Part shown: piece after piece, positions 23,601-55,900 of the stretch
Layout: each line of letters begins with the position of its first letter
Numbering within the stretch: position 1 is the stretch's first letter
Assembly (NCBI RefSeq): GCF_010015445.1
Contig: NC_053129.1
Location: 15,782,749 to 15,846,748 of the forward strand
Reading direction: 5' to 3'
Length of the DNA stretch: 64,000 nucleotides
From: Perca fluviatilis
Taxonomy: Eukaryota > Chordata > Actinopteri > Perciformes > Percidae
Position numbers and translations under genes: made by a program
Notes under the pieces: generated by a model
The model's database searches: none
What the model saw: only the letters and a program-made list of their open reading frames with translations
What the model was told of the DNA's origin: nothing

Positions 23601-24150
23601 TGTTGTTGATGTTGACAAAGCTAACAATCTGCTAGCTGTAGCTGCTGCTATTTCTATCACCCAACATCCAGTTACAGTTGAGTCACACTAGTGTTGCATA
23701 AATAAACTCACACACACGCTCAACTAAACGGAACAGTATCTTCTCTGGATAATAGTAGCTAGTTAGTTGATTTGACTACTGTAGCTGTCAAACAAGCTAA
23801 CACATGCAAAGCTACGCTAGCTGGGTGAATGACGTTTTACGTTAACGTTAGCTAACAAGCTAGCTAGTGTTAACGTTACATAGCCGCACAAAAGACCAAC
23901 CACACAGCTCAATACTTGAAAGAGACGCAACTGCTCGGTCTAAAAAATGGTTGCCTAATACCTCTTGATATTTCAAAACTTCCGAGTTTAACAGCGACAT
24001 GCAAAAGCTTTCGACTTCGGTTTTAATACTAGGTTTGTATTAACCAAATACTACTTAGCTGGCCATATTAAGCCCTTACTACTGATCGACACTTCCTATT
24101 CTCGCAATTTGACCAATCACAGGGCGTTTAGTTTTACAGTAGCCAATAAG
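23601..24150 (-). promoter_or_regulatory. sel1l 5' UTR and promoter region
   Basis: There is no TATA box. CCAAT motifs read on the plus strand lie at 24113-24117 and 24143-24147, that is, inverted with respect to sel1l. Two TAACGTTA palindromes (23843-23850, 23871-23878) lie about 245-280 bases upstream of the start codon. SEL1L is induced by ER stress in mammals, but I saw no full ERSE (CCAAT, nine bases, CCACG) here. Confidence 0.5.
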
Positions 24151-27142
24151 CGTGCGACAGAGAAGTGGCAGCGAATCAGGTGCGTACACAATTATGTTTC
24201 TAGTTGACGGGTTTGTCCGTTTGTCCACGACACCAAAACAAGTTGTGGTGATGATAACTAATTACCTAGAGGCGGTTGCTTTGGGCACGCTATTACTAGC
24301 ACCATAAACATAGTGAATCCGAAATATGTATACATATATATATAAATAATTGTAAAGTTTTCTGTTTTGTAAATAAGCCTTGAATGTATATATATATATA
24401 TATATTTTAATGCTTTTATTTTCCTAATATATTGTATTCTAATTTATTTTGTCTGTCTTTTTTTATTCACTGTTTTCCTTCATTACTTCATAGATTTGTT
24501 ATTGTATTATATTATTTACCTAGCCCATTTTATTATATTCTAATTTGTCCCCTACATTTTCTACTTACTGATTTTCTTTAATGGAGCCTCCCAGCATGCT
24601 TTTCACACGTATACTCGTACTGGTCATCTTAAATCTTGTTAATTATAAGGTTGATATTTCAAATGTGAAGGAAAAGCACACATAATTATGTGTTTTACTC
24701 TGCACTACTGTCACTTATCTTTATGACACCAAAACGTGGATATTATATAACACGGTATGGGGCCTTGAAGGAATTTGAAGATTTCAAGGAAATAAATCTA
24801 AGGATAACATTTTTATAGTTTTATGGAATGCTTGGCATCAGGTAAAGAATAATAAATAAATAAAATACCTCTCATGAGTTTATTTTAATACGTTTCTGCT
24901 CCTTTCTGAATTGGCTGCAATATTGTTCTGTTGCCTAATGGTTTCAGCAGCTTAAAAAAAATATTTTCGTATTTAAAATCAAAACACTGTACGGATATTC
25001 TTGGATATTATTGCGCTCAGGTTCGACTTCAATGGCTACCACAAGGAGAGGTGATGCTCTGTTAGGTTTGGTGTCTGTCTGATCCATGGTAACCAGTGCA
25101 CTATGGCTAAGGCCCTATATAGCACTCTGACCATTTGGAGCCATTAATTCTTACAGGACATTATCAGGGCTGTCAGCTGGACAGAGGTTACTGTAAGGAG
25201 GTTTGCACATTTAACAGTGGAGACTGAATTCATATGACCCAGATAAATGAGCCAAAAACACACACAGACACAATGGTATTCAAAGTCATCCAAATAATTG
25301 GTCTTTTCCACACATAAGCACTCATACAAGCAGATGCTGTAATTAATAACTGCATGTTTATTTACAGGCTGCTTAGTGGTCATTTCAGAGGTGGTAATAA
25401 GACAAAGACATCATTTTTTGAAAAAACAGAACATTCACAGTAAACAAGATAATACAAGGCAGAGAGTTACTTAGTTCATAACATTTTCCAACAGGGACAC
25501 ATTATTTGTATTCTACAGCTTTCCACAAGAGTAATATCCATGATGTTTGACTTTGTGGTGCTAAAATAATCGTCTACAGGCTGTTGAAACTGTAAGAAAC
25601 CACACAGAATCATATTAGGCTTGTGTTGAAAGCCACCAGAAGCACAGCTATGTGCCAAAAAGATAAAATGGAGATTTTCTATTCCTGGATTAATACTTAA
25701 ATACTTAAATTAAAACTTTCCTCAGTGTGCTATATCAACTGATCCAGACTGTGAAAAGCACAGAGACAAAAATCAAAACAGCAAAAGCCAAAAGTATTAG
25801 TGTCCACATACTTTTGGAACCCATCATGTGACAGCGTATCATTGAAGGCCATTTATACAGTCAGCCATTTATTTTTGGTATATACATATTAAATATCTTT
25901 AAAATGATTAAGTATCTGGTACAAAACTTGTAAGACAATTGATGAATTCCATGGGAGCAAACACATAGGCTACTATATACAGTACATATATAAAAATGTG
26001 TTTGTTTACATTTGTACACTGGCGAGTAGCAGTTTTTGAAGCTGGATCACACGTTAACATACTCAAACATCAACGGTTTAAAATGTTATAATGTACAGCA
26101 GTATTAATGTACCCTAAAAACATTGATGTCATCATTGCATGTTCCGGTTAGCTGTCAGTGACGACATTATTATGAAAGGTTTTGGGGTCACTATTGAGGT
26201 GTGCCACATAAGGGGCCCCTCCCTCACATATAACTTACAGTACAGTAGTACTTCATCACCTCTCCTGTCTCTAAAGTCCCCATCCAGCTTTTCAACCCCT
26301 ATATGCCCATTCACTCCAATGTTCATTCCTTTCTGGTTACAATCAAGTGCTTTGATATATTCACATTTAATATTGTGACCACATATTTACTTTTTGGGCT
26401 TTTAAAAAAATAAAAATAAAATAAAAGCCAATTTTCTTAAAAGTATTTGTACAGAAACTAGAGCTAATGTAATTGATTCATGATTTAATTAGATTTGATA
26501 TTTTATTGCCCCAAACTAGATTATGTCAGCGTATTACTGAAGACACAACAAAGTGATTAGTAGCAATAAATCACAGTATACAACTGCAATACTTAGAGTA
26601 TCACATACTATTAAGAATCACAATGTTGTGGCTTAATTGCTGGGAGAAACGTGTTTCAACCACAAAATAAAAGCGGTCTGTCAGGACTCCACAGACGACA
26701 AGGTGGTTTTATTTCACCTGCTCAACTGTCGGATGCTTTAGGCTAATGGTAACTGAGGCCCAAAATTCCAACATCTAGTATAAGGCAGAGTGGAAAAAAG
26801 TCTGTGTTGTGGAATATCCAAGCACATATTTTTCCTTTTTCTTGTCTGACAATGTGGTTGTTAAATTAAGTGGAAAAAATGCAACGCAGATTTAACCAAA
26901 AGGGATTCATACAGTATGTTTTTAAACTGCCATTGGACTAGTTGTATTTTTTGGCAGTTTTCAGGGCAAACCAATGCAACCACCACCAACAACAACAACA
27001 AGTTGCTACAAGCAAACAGTCTGAGTACATTCAGAACCAGCAGAAACCACAGAGATCCAGGTGCAGTCTGCTCTTAGTAGCATACATTGGGGAACATTTG
27101 GAGCAGTCCATTATCCAGCAGGGCATGATGGTAGGAACGAGT
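24151..27142. other. Spacer between sel1l and arhgap18, no gene recognised
   Basis: AT-rich sequence with (TA)n patches near 24330-24405. The part just below 27143 would be the arhgap18 3' UTR. A phrase near 25795-25820 (tgtccacatacttttgg) resembles decayed Tc1-type ends. No exon of a third gene was found on either strand. Confidence 0.6.
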
Positions 27143-46832
<19,690 letters not shown>

Positions 46833-49421
46833 GTTTCTCCTCCTTTTTCCTTCTTCTTCTGCTTCACATACAGCTGACGTCCACTCACTAACTGATAGGT
46901 AGCCTAATATACCTATTCAACTATCTATCTGTAAATGCTTTCCATCGCTGGACTGTTATGTGGCAGACTAATTCTGACAACAAACTCTCCTCCTTCTTTC
47001 CCTCAGTCTCCCTCTCGTCTTTCTCCACAACTTGTGTGTTTGTGAGGCGGACGGAGGCTGGATTACAGATACATCACAGCACAGGGATTGGCTGAAACCA
47101 CGGGGCATCGTTTTATAGCTGGTGTCGCCCACTGCTGCTCCAAAAGTGTACTGACTACTTCCTGGTGCAATCCCCAATGCTGGGAGGCTATTAATAAAAA
47201 AAGACTTTTTGAAGGGAGTTTCCATAAATAATTAACAAACCACATCATTTTCTGTCAATCTATTTTAGCATACTGCATCTCTTTATTAAGTGCACACCAA
47301 CTTCATAAACATGCTTTCCCACTTTTTGGAAAGTTTTTTTTTTTTTTACTATATATAGTAGCAGGTTCTCTTTCAAATTAGTTGGTAGCAACACTACAAT
47401 ATGAAACATGACATTGTTACTTACTAGTGCATCATCAGTAGAATGTTCTTTATCATCCAATGCACTCCTCATTGTGAAGAATGGTCCCCCTCAGTTTTAA
47501 ATTAGTAATGTGGTACATGGAGATCTCACTTTAATATTCAGATGGTTGTTTAAAATATTGCCATGTATCACAATTTATACTGTACATTTAACATATAGCT
47601 TGCTGAAGGTGAAGTATTGCAAAATACCTGGTAACTGTAACAGCTGTCAGGTAAATGTGGAGTGAATTACATAAATACTGGAAAAACATCACCATAAGTG
47701 TTTTGATTGTCAACATGCTTGCATTTGCTATTATGCACCTATTTTTTGGAAACCAGCAATTTGTTTCAACCTACATAAAAATGACTCAATTAAGTTTTAA
47801 TATTTGAAACTCCAAATTCCCAGGTGTTGTGGAAAATGTAAGCCATTACATTGGTAACATATTGACACCTGAATGTGGAACTAATGACATTTCTTTTCTA
47901 AGAATCCAAACATTCACACTCAAAGCAGCAACATACATGTGTCTCTCTCGTTCCTCACCTGAGATGAAGGTAGTAGGTAAGTCTGGAGACCATTGTGTCC
48001 GCCTGTGTCTGCGTCCAGTCACACAGTCTTTTAACAGCATGACCTACTGGCCATATGCTGGGAGATAATGGTAAAACACTCACACACACTGTGAAAATTG
48101 GATTAGCCAAAGAGGTCAACCAGATTTTTCTACTCCTCCATCTGCCCCTCCACACCTCTGTGTGTTCCCACTGCCGTCATTTTACCTCCCCCCACTACTC
48201 GGTGTGCCCAATCACTACAAATCACTCACTTCCCTCTCCTACTCTTCCCTCTGCTGCACTGTGCCAAATATTGCCTCCTCACGCAACAGCAGCATGTTTT
48301 GGTGCATGTGATGAGGGCAGTTAATAAGGGCAGTGAAGAAATAGCTGCATCAGGCTGTCACAAAGGCAATAACGTTGATGGCTACTAACAGTAGCTCTGG
48401 AAAACTCACAATGAAGCGCGGGCCCTGGCCAATTTAAGAATATCTAAGACACCTTAACTTTTCAGATTGTAATGGTCAAATACCTTACATATTAGTTGTA
48501 TTGTTTTGCCAAAGCTTGACTTTAATATTTTGACTGAAAGTTTTACACTTAAATCTCATTTTATACAGTAAAATGAGCAGGTTGCTGTTCTGGAGGCACA
48601 GATTGTTCAAGTCTGCCCCCTGGTGTTTCTTAGTACACACGACTAGTAGCCCTTGAATCAAAATGCGAATGATCTTCCATGCACCGTGGCACACTTTGCT
48701 CTATTGTCTAGTTTTTGCCATGCTGCAAGCCAAATCTCACAGGCAGCACAAAAGAGACATTAAATTATTATATTATAGATATTAAAGTCAGCATGTTAAA
48801 TGTATGAAGAAATTATCATGAAAACACGCATTTTCCAATTGATATAAAACAAAGACAAGATCGCTTAGAAGTGAAAAACATTTTTTATTTTTTTTATTTT
48901 TTTTATCATTATCATCCCAAGAGTGATCAGACCCCATGCAAATATTTAACACCCCAGCAAATGTTCTACCAGCCTTTAGGTATGTAAGGTGGAAGCAACT
49001 TCTGCATATCCTCAACCAAAAAACTAAAATGTTGAGCATTATTAACAAACATCTGAAGAATTCTACAGAACACAACTAATTATTTTAAAAGGAAATTAAC
49101 GTTGCATCTGTACAACATTATTCCTTTTCACAAGATATGCAAAAAAACACAAAAAAGGTTTCAGAATTCGCAGTGCTGGAGAGAAAATGTGCTGTTGACG
49201 TTGAAGTTTGTTCTTTACACTATCATCTGCAACACACAAACATTTTGTCAATGAGATCAGTCTCTCTGAAAAGCTTAAACATGATGCAGTGTTTTTCTGC
49301 CACGTTAAATTAAGTTAAATTACTATCTAATGTTTGTGCAGGGCAGTAAAATTTAAGCACCTGATTATTTTCATAACATAAAAATGGCACTAAAAAACTA
49401 CTGGTCCAATGATATTTCAAC
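46833..49421. other. arhgap18 5' flank and spacer, no gene recognised
   Basis: Just upstream of the arhgap18 start codon is a pyrimidine-rich stretch, and a minus-strand CCAAT box lies near 47087-47091, consistent with a TATA-less promoter at about 46850-47150. Beyond that, up to 49421, no exon, RNA gene or clear element was found. Confidence 0.5.
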
Positions 49422-49772
49422 TAGGGCTGGGCAATATCGATATTGTATCAATATCGTGATATATGAGACTAGATATCGTCTTAAATTTTGGATATTGTAA
49501 TATCCTGATATGACATAAGTGTTGTCTTTTCCTGGTTTTAAAGGCTGCTCTACAGTAGAGTGATGTGCTTTTCTGAACACACCAGATTGTTTGCCTTTAC
49601 CCACATAGTTATTATATCAACATAACTGATGATTATTTATAAAAAATCTCATTGTGTGCATATTTTGTGAAAGCACCAACTGTCAACCCTACAATATCGC
49701 CACAATATCCATATTGAGGTATTGGGTCAAAAATAGTGTGATATTTGATTTTCTCCATGTTGCCCAGCTCCA
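49422..49772. mobile_element. hAT-type MITE downstream of fkbp6
   Basis: A 351 bp element with ends TAGGGCTGGGCAA and TTGCCCAGCTCCA, flanked by a perfect 8 bp duplication ATTTCAAC (49414-49421, 49773-49780). The interior is rich in ATATCGATAT-type words. It lies about 140 bases past the fkbp6 stop codon in transcript direction, probably inside the 3' UTR. Confidence 0.88.
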
Positions 49773-49910
49773 ATTTCAACTATGTGCCTTTTGCTAAGAA
49801 TCATGGGAACTGTAGTGTGGAATGCAGGCAAAAGTCATTGTTGTGTCTTGGTTAAAAGATTTGATGCCCCCCTAACAGATAGACAGGATTTCTTACCTTC
49901 TTCGTCATCT

Positions 49911-52900
49911 TTACTTGCCCCTTAGGTCTCTGAACATCTTGGAGTACAAGTCTTTCTGTTTGTCCAAGCTGTCTTTATAGCATCTGAAAGATGGAATCAA
50001 GTCAAGAGTAGCATTGTAAGGGTGTAAGAAAAACATCGATACACTTGAGTATCGCGATATTTTATTTTGCAATACTGTATCGATTTTCAAAAACGCAATA
50101 TTGATTTTTATTTTACGTAAAAAAAATATTCATGTAAGACAGTGGTTCACGTTTATGTTTAAATCCCCTACCGCAAGATGGCTATGCTGAGACGCACCAC
50201 TAGTGTCCTTGCCTAACAGTGCCTGTCTTTTTGCTAGAAGCTAGCAATGTAGCTATGGCTGAATTTTGGCCTACTTTAGCATATAAAAAAATTTGAACCA
50301 CAATCCCAAACTGGCAGTTTGATTTTCTGTGTACTGAATTGTTTACCTAAAGTTAACTTCTTTGACTTTTATGCACATCATGTCTTTTTCCCCCCAATAT
50401 AATCGCCTTACGCACAGTATCGAAATATATTGCAATATATTGAATCGTGACCCATGTATCGTGATACGTATCGTATCGCCAGATTCTTGCCAATACACAG
50501 CCCTATAGCATTACCATTTTAAACTAAAACACCAAATATGCCATACAATAAGCATAGCTGAAGGCATATTTTAAAGCCAAAAATATAAGCTTGATAATTC
50601 TATGTTACCTTGAAACTATAGCCATTTGTGGGCCAATGGAGCCGTACTGCCTTGACAACAGTATTCATTCTAAACTTCCTGAATGTGTCAACAAAAGTTC
50701 ATCTTACATTGCCACTTTCCTCAGTAGGTTGTTAATGTCGCAGTCAAAGGGCTTCTTTGCTTGAGCAGTTACGAGGCAACCCTGGGCGCTCTCGTACTCA
50801 TGCAGCTCCAGATACGCCTGACAGAGATGACATCAGTCTGAATAATGGAATTGTTATCTAGAGAGTACGCAATTAACAACAGAGGGACCCCTGGGGGTGA
50901 AGGACAGGCTGCACATGGATCCCTAGTGGCATTTGTGGCTCACACAGCGTTTAAAAGTAAAAAAAAAAAAAATTTAACTTAAAAAAATTAACATGTTTTA
51001 CAAAAATGTTATCATTAGAAGTTCTTCATGCAACATAAACAATATATGATACAATTCTCCAAGGATTGAACATCTATTTCTGTCTGTGCCGTCACCATCC
51101 CTATTTTTAACCTTCTTAGCGACTTCAAAACATTTACGATCAGGCACAAGACCTCCAAGAGCCTGTGAGGCTTTTTATCTGAGGATTTGGGAAACAAAGC
51201 GAAAAGCGCCATCTGACCTGACCACAGCGGAAAAGAGCCTTTGTGTTGGCAGAGTCTATCTCCAAGGCTTTGTTGCCATATTTCAGGGCTTTGTGAGGGC
51301 TGTCCAGACGGAGCTCAGTGAGAGAAAGGTTCAGGTAGAGGGGAAGCAGTGCTATCTTGATCGCCTCCGCCTCTGCAGCGCTCTGCGTTTCCCTGTTCCC
51401 CAGCAGCTTCGTTGCCTGGCGGCCAAGCACAGAATCCAATACTAAATACATTTTCATTTGTACTAGTACAGTAAAATGAAGGCAACAAATACCTGTAAAT
51501 AGAGCATGGTTTCTTTATGCGCTCATCAAGATCTACCTGTTTATAGCGATCTTTGGCGTTGTCATAACGGCTCTGGTTGAAACAACGGTTGCCAAAGCTG
51601 CGTAGTGTGTTGACAACGTCGAGGAGCGTGGACAGAGGAACTTCGTTCTGCTCCTCCTGAAGAAAGGTAAGAGAAATAAAAGTAAAAAGCAATGCAAAGG
51701 ACATTTTTATACCTCCTTCTGTCTTATTTTGGCTATTAAAATAAAATGATAGGTTATAAGCCATAATGCAAAGTTTCAAGGTGCATAATCAATAGGAAGA
51801 CTGCACGTGCATAGTCTATATCGACGACGATTCATGTAGGGCATTGCTCCGGAAAATCCACCGGATGTCCCTCATTTTCGGCCGGATGTCCGCTATCTTC
51901 CGCTTTCTTTGTGTTGACATTCTAAACTCTGGTGGATTTATGAGGACTATGGTTAACTGCTCCTCAGATCTCTGCAAGGTAAATCCAGACAGCTAGCTAG
52001 ACTATCTGTCCAATCTGAGTTTTCTCAGACTAAAACAACTTTTGAACGAGCACAAGTTCCACCAAAACAAGTTCCTTCATGAGGCTATTTTGCAGAGGCA
52101 CCGTTATTGTGTCCGGCGCTTAGCGCCGCCCCAAGACGATTGTGATTGGTTTAAAGAAATGCCAATAAACCAGAGCATGTTTTTCTCCCATCCCAGAGTG
52201 CTGTGTGGACTAGCCAGACTAGCATGTGCGTAAGTGCACTAATGCAAATGTATGCATATAAGTGGATGGAACTATAAATAAATCTCCTTTAAGTAGCATG
52301 ACATAAGCATGCATTTGCTGTCAAGTGGAAGAACAATGTCTTAGGTCATTTCTGACCTGTCCGTATTCTCAGGCTGTAACAACAACAGGACACCTGAAGC
52401 CTTCCTACCGGACTCATTGCGATGAAGTTGTCCACTTGTCCCGAGTCGAGGAAATCGAGGATCTGAACCTCATACAGAACCACTGCAGCAGCAGGAATTA
52501 ACGGAGGACAACCCATGTCCCCGTATGCATACTGGGGCTGTAAGAGGAAACGGGAGAACTCTCCTTTCTTCATGGTCAACAGACCCAGCTCTAGTCCAGC
52601 CAGCGTCACATCTGTTTGCATGATCATTTCAAAAACTGAATTGATTATTTTTTTTTTTTAAACAAAGAGAGAACTTCTATGGAATCTGCACAAAGGATTA
52701 CTGACCTCTCCCTAACTTCATCATTTGGGGGTACTTGCGGTGTGTGGTGGTTTCAAAAGGCAGGTCGGAATATTCCAGGAAGCCGGAGTAATGGACTATG
52801 GAAGAAGGAGAATGAGGATTAGTTACAGCATGACAAAAATCTTTTGGCAAACTGTGCGAGGGTTTTTTTAGAACAGAATTTCACTTGTAAATACTCAATA

Positions 52901-55900
52901 CTGAAGCATTTTGGGGCACAGGTGGGCCCTCTCCGGGTTGGACCACCTCTTTCAGGATCCCTTCATCTCCCAAGACATCATTCATCTGCTGGCGAAGCTG
53001 ATCAAATGGACTCTACAAGTGGCAAGAAGTTAGATTTTTTCTACTGAACGGCTTTGAAATAAAAACAAAACTACAGTAGTTACAGAAATGCTGATGAGAA
53101 AACTGCTTTGATGCAATCTCTACGAAGGCTCACAGCATTTTATTCTTTTGTCAGCTCCGACAGGGCTCAAGAGTGCGACCAATTTGGTCGCAAATGCGAC
53201 CAAAATTTGTAAGGGTGCGACTAAGATTTTTCCTAGGTCGCACCGGTGCACCTAACGTCCTCGCATCCGCTGCCTCTCCACTAACGAAGCAATGTTGTTT
53301 ATATGAATATGGTTTAATGTTGCGTTACATGACCCATTCCTTCTGGAAAGCCGTGCCTGTGTTTGGATTTGGATCTCTCCTCCGCGCAGCCCCGCCCCCA
53401 TTCACTCACACACCGGCCGGCTCCCCTGCAACATGGAGAGACACAGCGCCGCTGGTCCAAACTCCCGACATTTGTCTACAGTTTTAATTGTTATTAACAC
53501 AGCTGTATATTGTTAAGTATGAGAGGGAAACCTGTATTGGTACCAGTGTTTCCGCTGGTAACTCTGTTACTGCGGCAGCCACGGCGAAAAACACATTATT
53601 AAACTAACTTCAGTTCGTTGAGTAATAGCGTGACGGAGCATGCTGGATCATAGTTCATAAAACCACATGAAATAAATAAATGAATAAATACATAAATAAA
53701 TGAATAAAAACATACATGAATAAATAAATAAATAAATAAATATGCCTTTGAAATACATCATGAAATAAATAAATGAGGCAATAAATACATAAATAAATAT
53801 ATTTAATTATTTCATGGTACTTTTATTTCATAAGTCCATATTTATTTATTTATTTCAAGAGACTTTTATTTCATAAGTCCACATTTATTTATTTCAAGAG
53901 ACTTATTTTCCTAATGCCACATTTATTTATTTCACTCTATTTATTTCAAGTTCTTATATGCAAATCGGGGGGGTGTGGCTATCTCACATTCAGAACAAGG
54001 TGAATGGGACTTCTTTGGCAGACCAACAACAGGACAATTTTAACAATTTTCACCATCTTATTCATCACTAAATTCACTTCTGAGAATGTTTTTGGCAAGA
54101 AATGAACTGTTTCGATTTCGAATATAGGCAGTCTTGCGAAAATCGTTGCCGAATTGACAATTTGCTTCAAAGTTTTCGGAGTTGAGAAGCTCTCGTTGAG
54201 TAATAGCGTGACTGAGCATGCTGGATCATAGTTCATAAAAATGCAGCGCAGTGACGATACAGACATTTCATAGCCTACACAAGACTGGTGCAACGCCGCT
54301 AATGAGTCAGCCGTCACTCTCTGAGTAGCCTAGCATACGCTTCAGTCCATCGCACTCCCCCTGTCTTTCGGTCGTTCTATTTTTTTTTTTTTAAGATTTT
54401 GGCCTATATTTTGATAGGAAAGCTGAAGACATGAAAGGGGAGAGAGAGTGGGGGGATGACATGTACAGACATGAAAATCACTCACCTTTCGGCGAAATTC
54501 GCCGTTTTGAAACCAAAATAGGTGACCTACGTGAATCGTGTAGATTTGATGAGAAAATGTTTAAGGCGGGAGAGGGGGGGGTGTAAGTACTCGGGCCTGG
54601 TGCCGTATGACTATTTTAGAAAAATAAATTAATTACAAAGTCCACATGGGATTTGTTTTAATGCGCTGGATTTAACCATACTGTCTATGGATTTGACCAA
54701 TCATCGAACTTCCACCAAACTTCTGCAGCGCATGTTCAAGGAAGACGGCGGCAGCGGTAAGACGGTGCTTGCTAGTCATTAGATGCTAGTCACAAAGCTT
54801 CGGTCCGTGCACTCTGTAATACGAGTACGTTACCGGCAACGACCGCTACCGTTAAGACTGCGACTGTTCCTTTACTGAACGACCGTGATACAAACAACAC
54901 GTGCGTGCACGTTCATAGCAGATCATGATTTGTAAAAGCTATCTGAAGCCCAAACTGCCTTGATAAAGCTGTCTGTTTGGAATCAGCATGGCAGGTATTT
55001 AAACATAACGGCCTTGTCCCAGAGTTTAGACTTCTAGCTATATGAAAAGATAAACAATGCCACGTTTTTAATAAATGTAAATAAAGCAGCTAATATCAGC
55101 ATGGACAAAATCATGAATGTACTAATTTGCTTTTTTGATGATGACCTGGCCAAAGTAGTAAATTTTAGTTTTCACAATGATTCATTTTAGGATTATGATA
55201 TTATTGCAATATGTAAATCCACATTGACTCTTTATTTAATATATGGTTGGAAGAAGTACAAATGTATCCAAAACTTTTTAGTCTTTAAAAATTATGACTT
55301 TTATTATTGTGTAATGTCAGAAGGACTTTAACTGTTTTGCCAGTCAAATTAACTTTAATGAGTGCATATTGAAATATTACACTGTTGGTTGGCAAAAAAT
55401 GCATCTCAAAATGCATCAGAGTGATGCTTTAAAATATGGAATATTTAAAATTTTCTTCCGGGTGTATATAAAAAAGGGCTGCAGGTCAGAGTCAAACCTC
55501 TTTATTTACCAACTGAGCTATCCGGGCGTCCTCTCTCTCTTTTAATCAGTCTGTTATTGTTGTTGAAAGCTTATGAAGGAGCTTTCTCAGGCTATTCATT
55601 TTAGATAACTTTCATTTACATGTGTTGCAGCTGTATATTTTCAAACTGGTAAAGAAAACCCTGTCTTTGCATTTTATTTTAATCATAATCTGTTTTAATA
55701 AAAGAGCTTGTGAAAAGTGGCTTTGACTTAAAACTGAACATTTAGCCCACTTTGTAAAAAAATACAGAGCTATATATCGTGTATCGCCATTCAGCGTTAC
55801 GGCGATGCGAGGAAAAATTTGGGTGCACCTAAATTTTGTGCTGGTGCACCTAAATAAAAAAAGTTAGGCGCACCAGTGCAACCAAGGCAAAAAGTTAGTG

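Noticed and set aside
24100..24240. ER stress response element upstream of sel1l
   Set aside because: CCAAT boxes are present but no CCACG is found nine bases away in either orientation.
55488..55531. Possible tRNA-Lys gene on the minus strand
   Set aside because: Only the 5' third fits tRNA-Lys. The anticodon arm and acceptor 3' strand are missing and the B box is degraded, so it is a SINE head.
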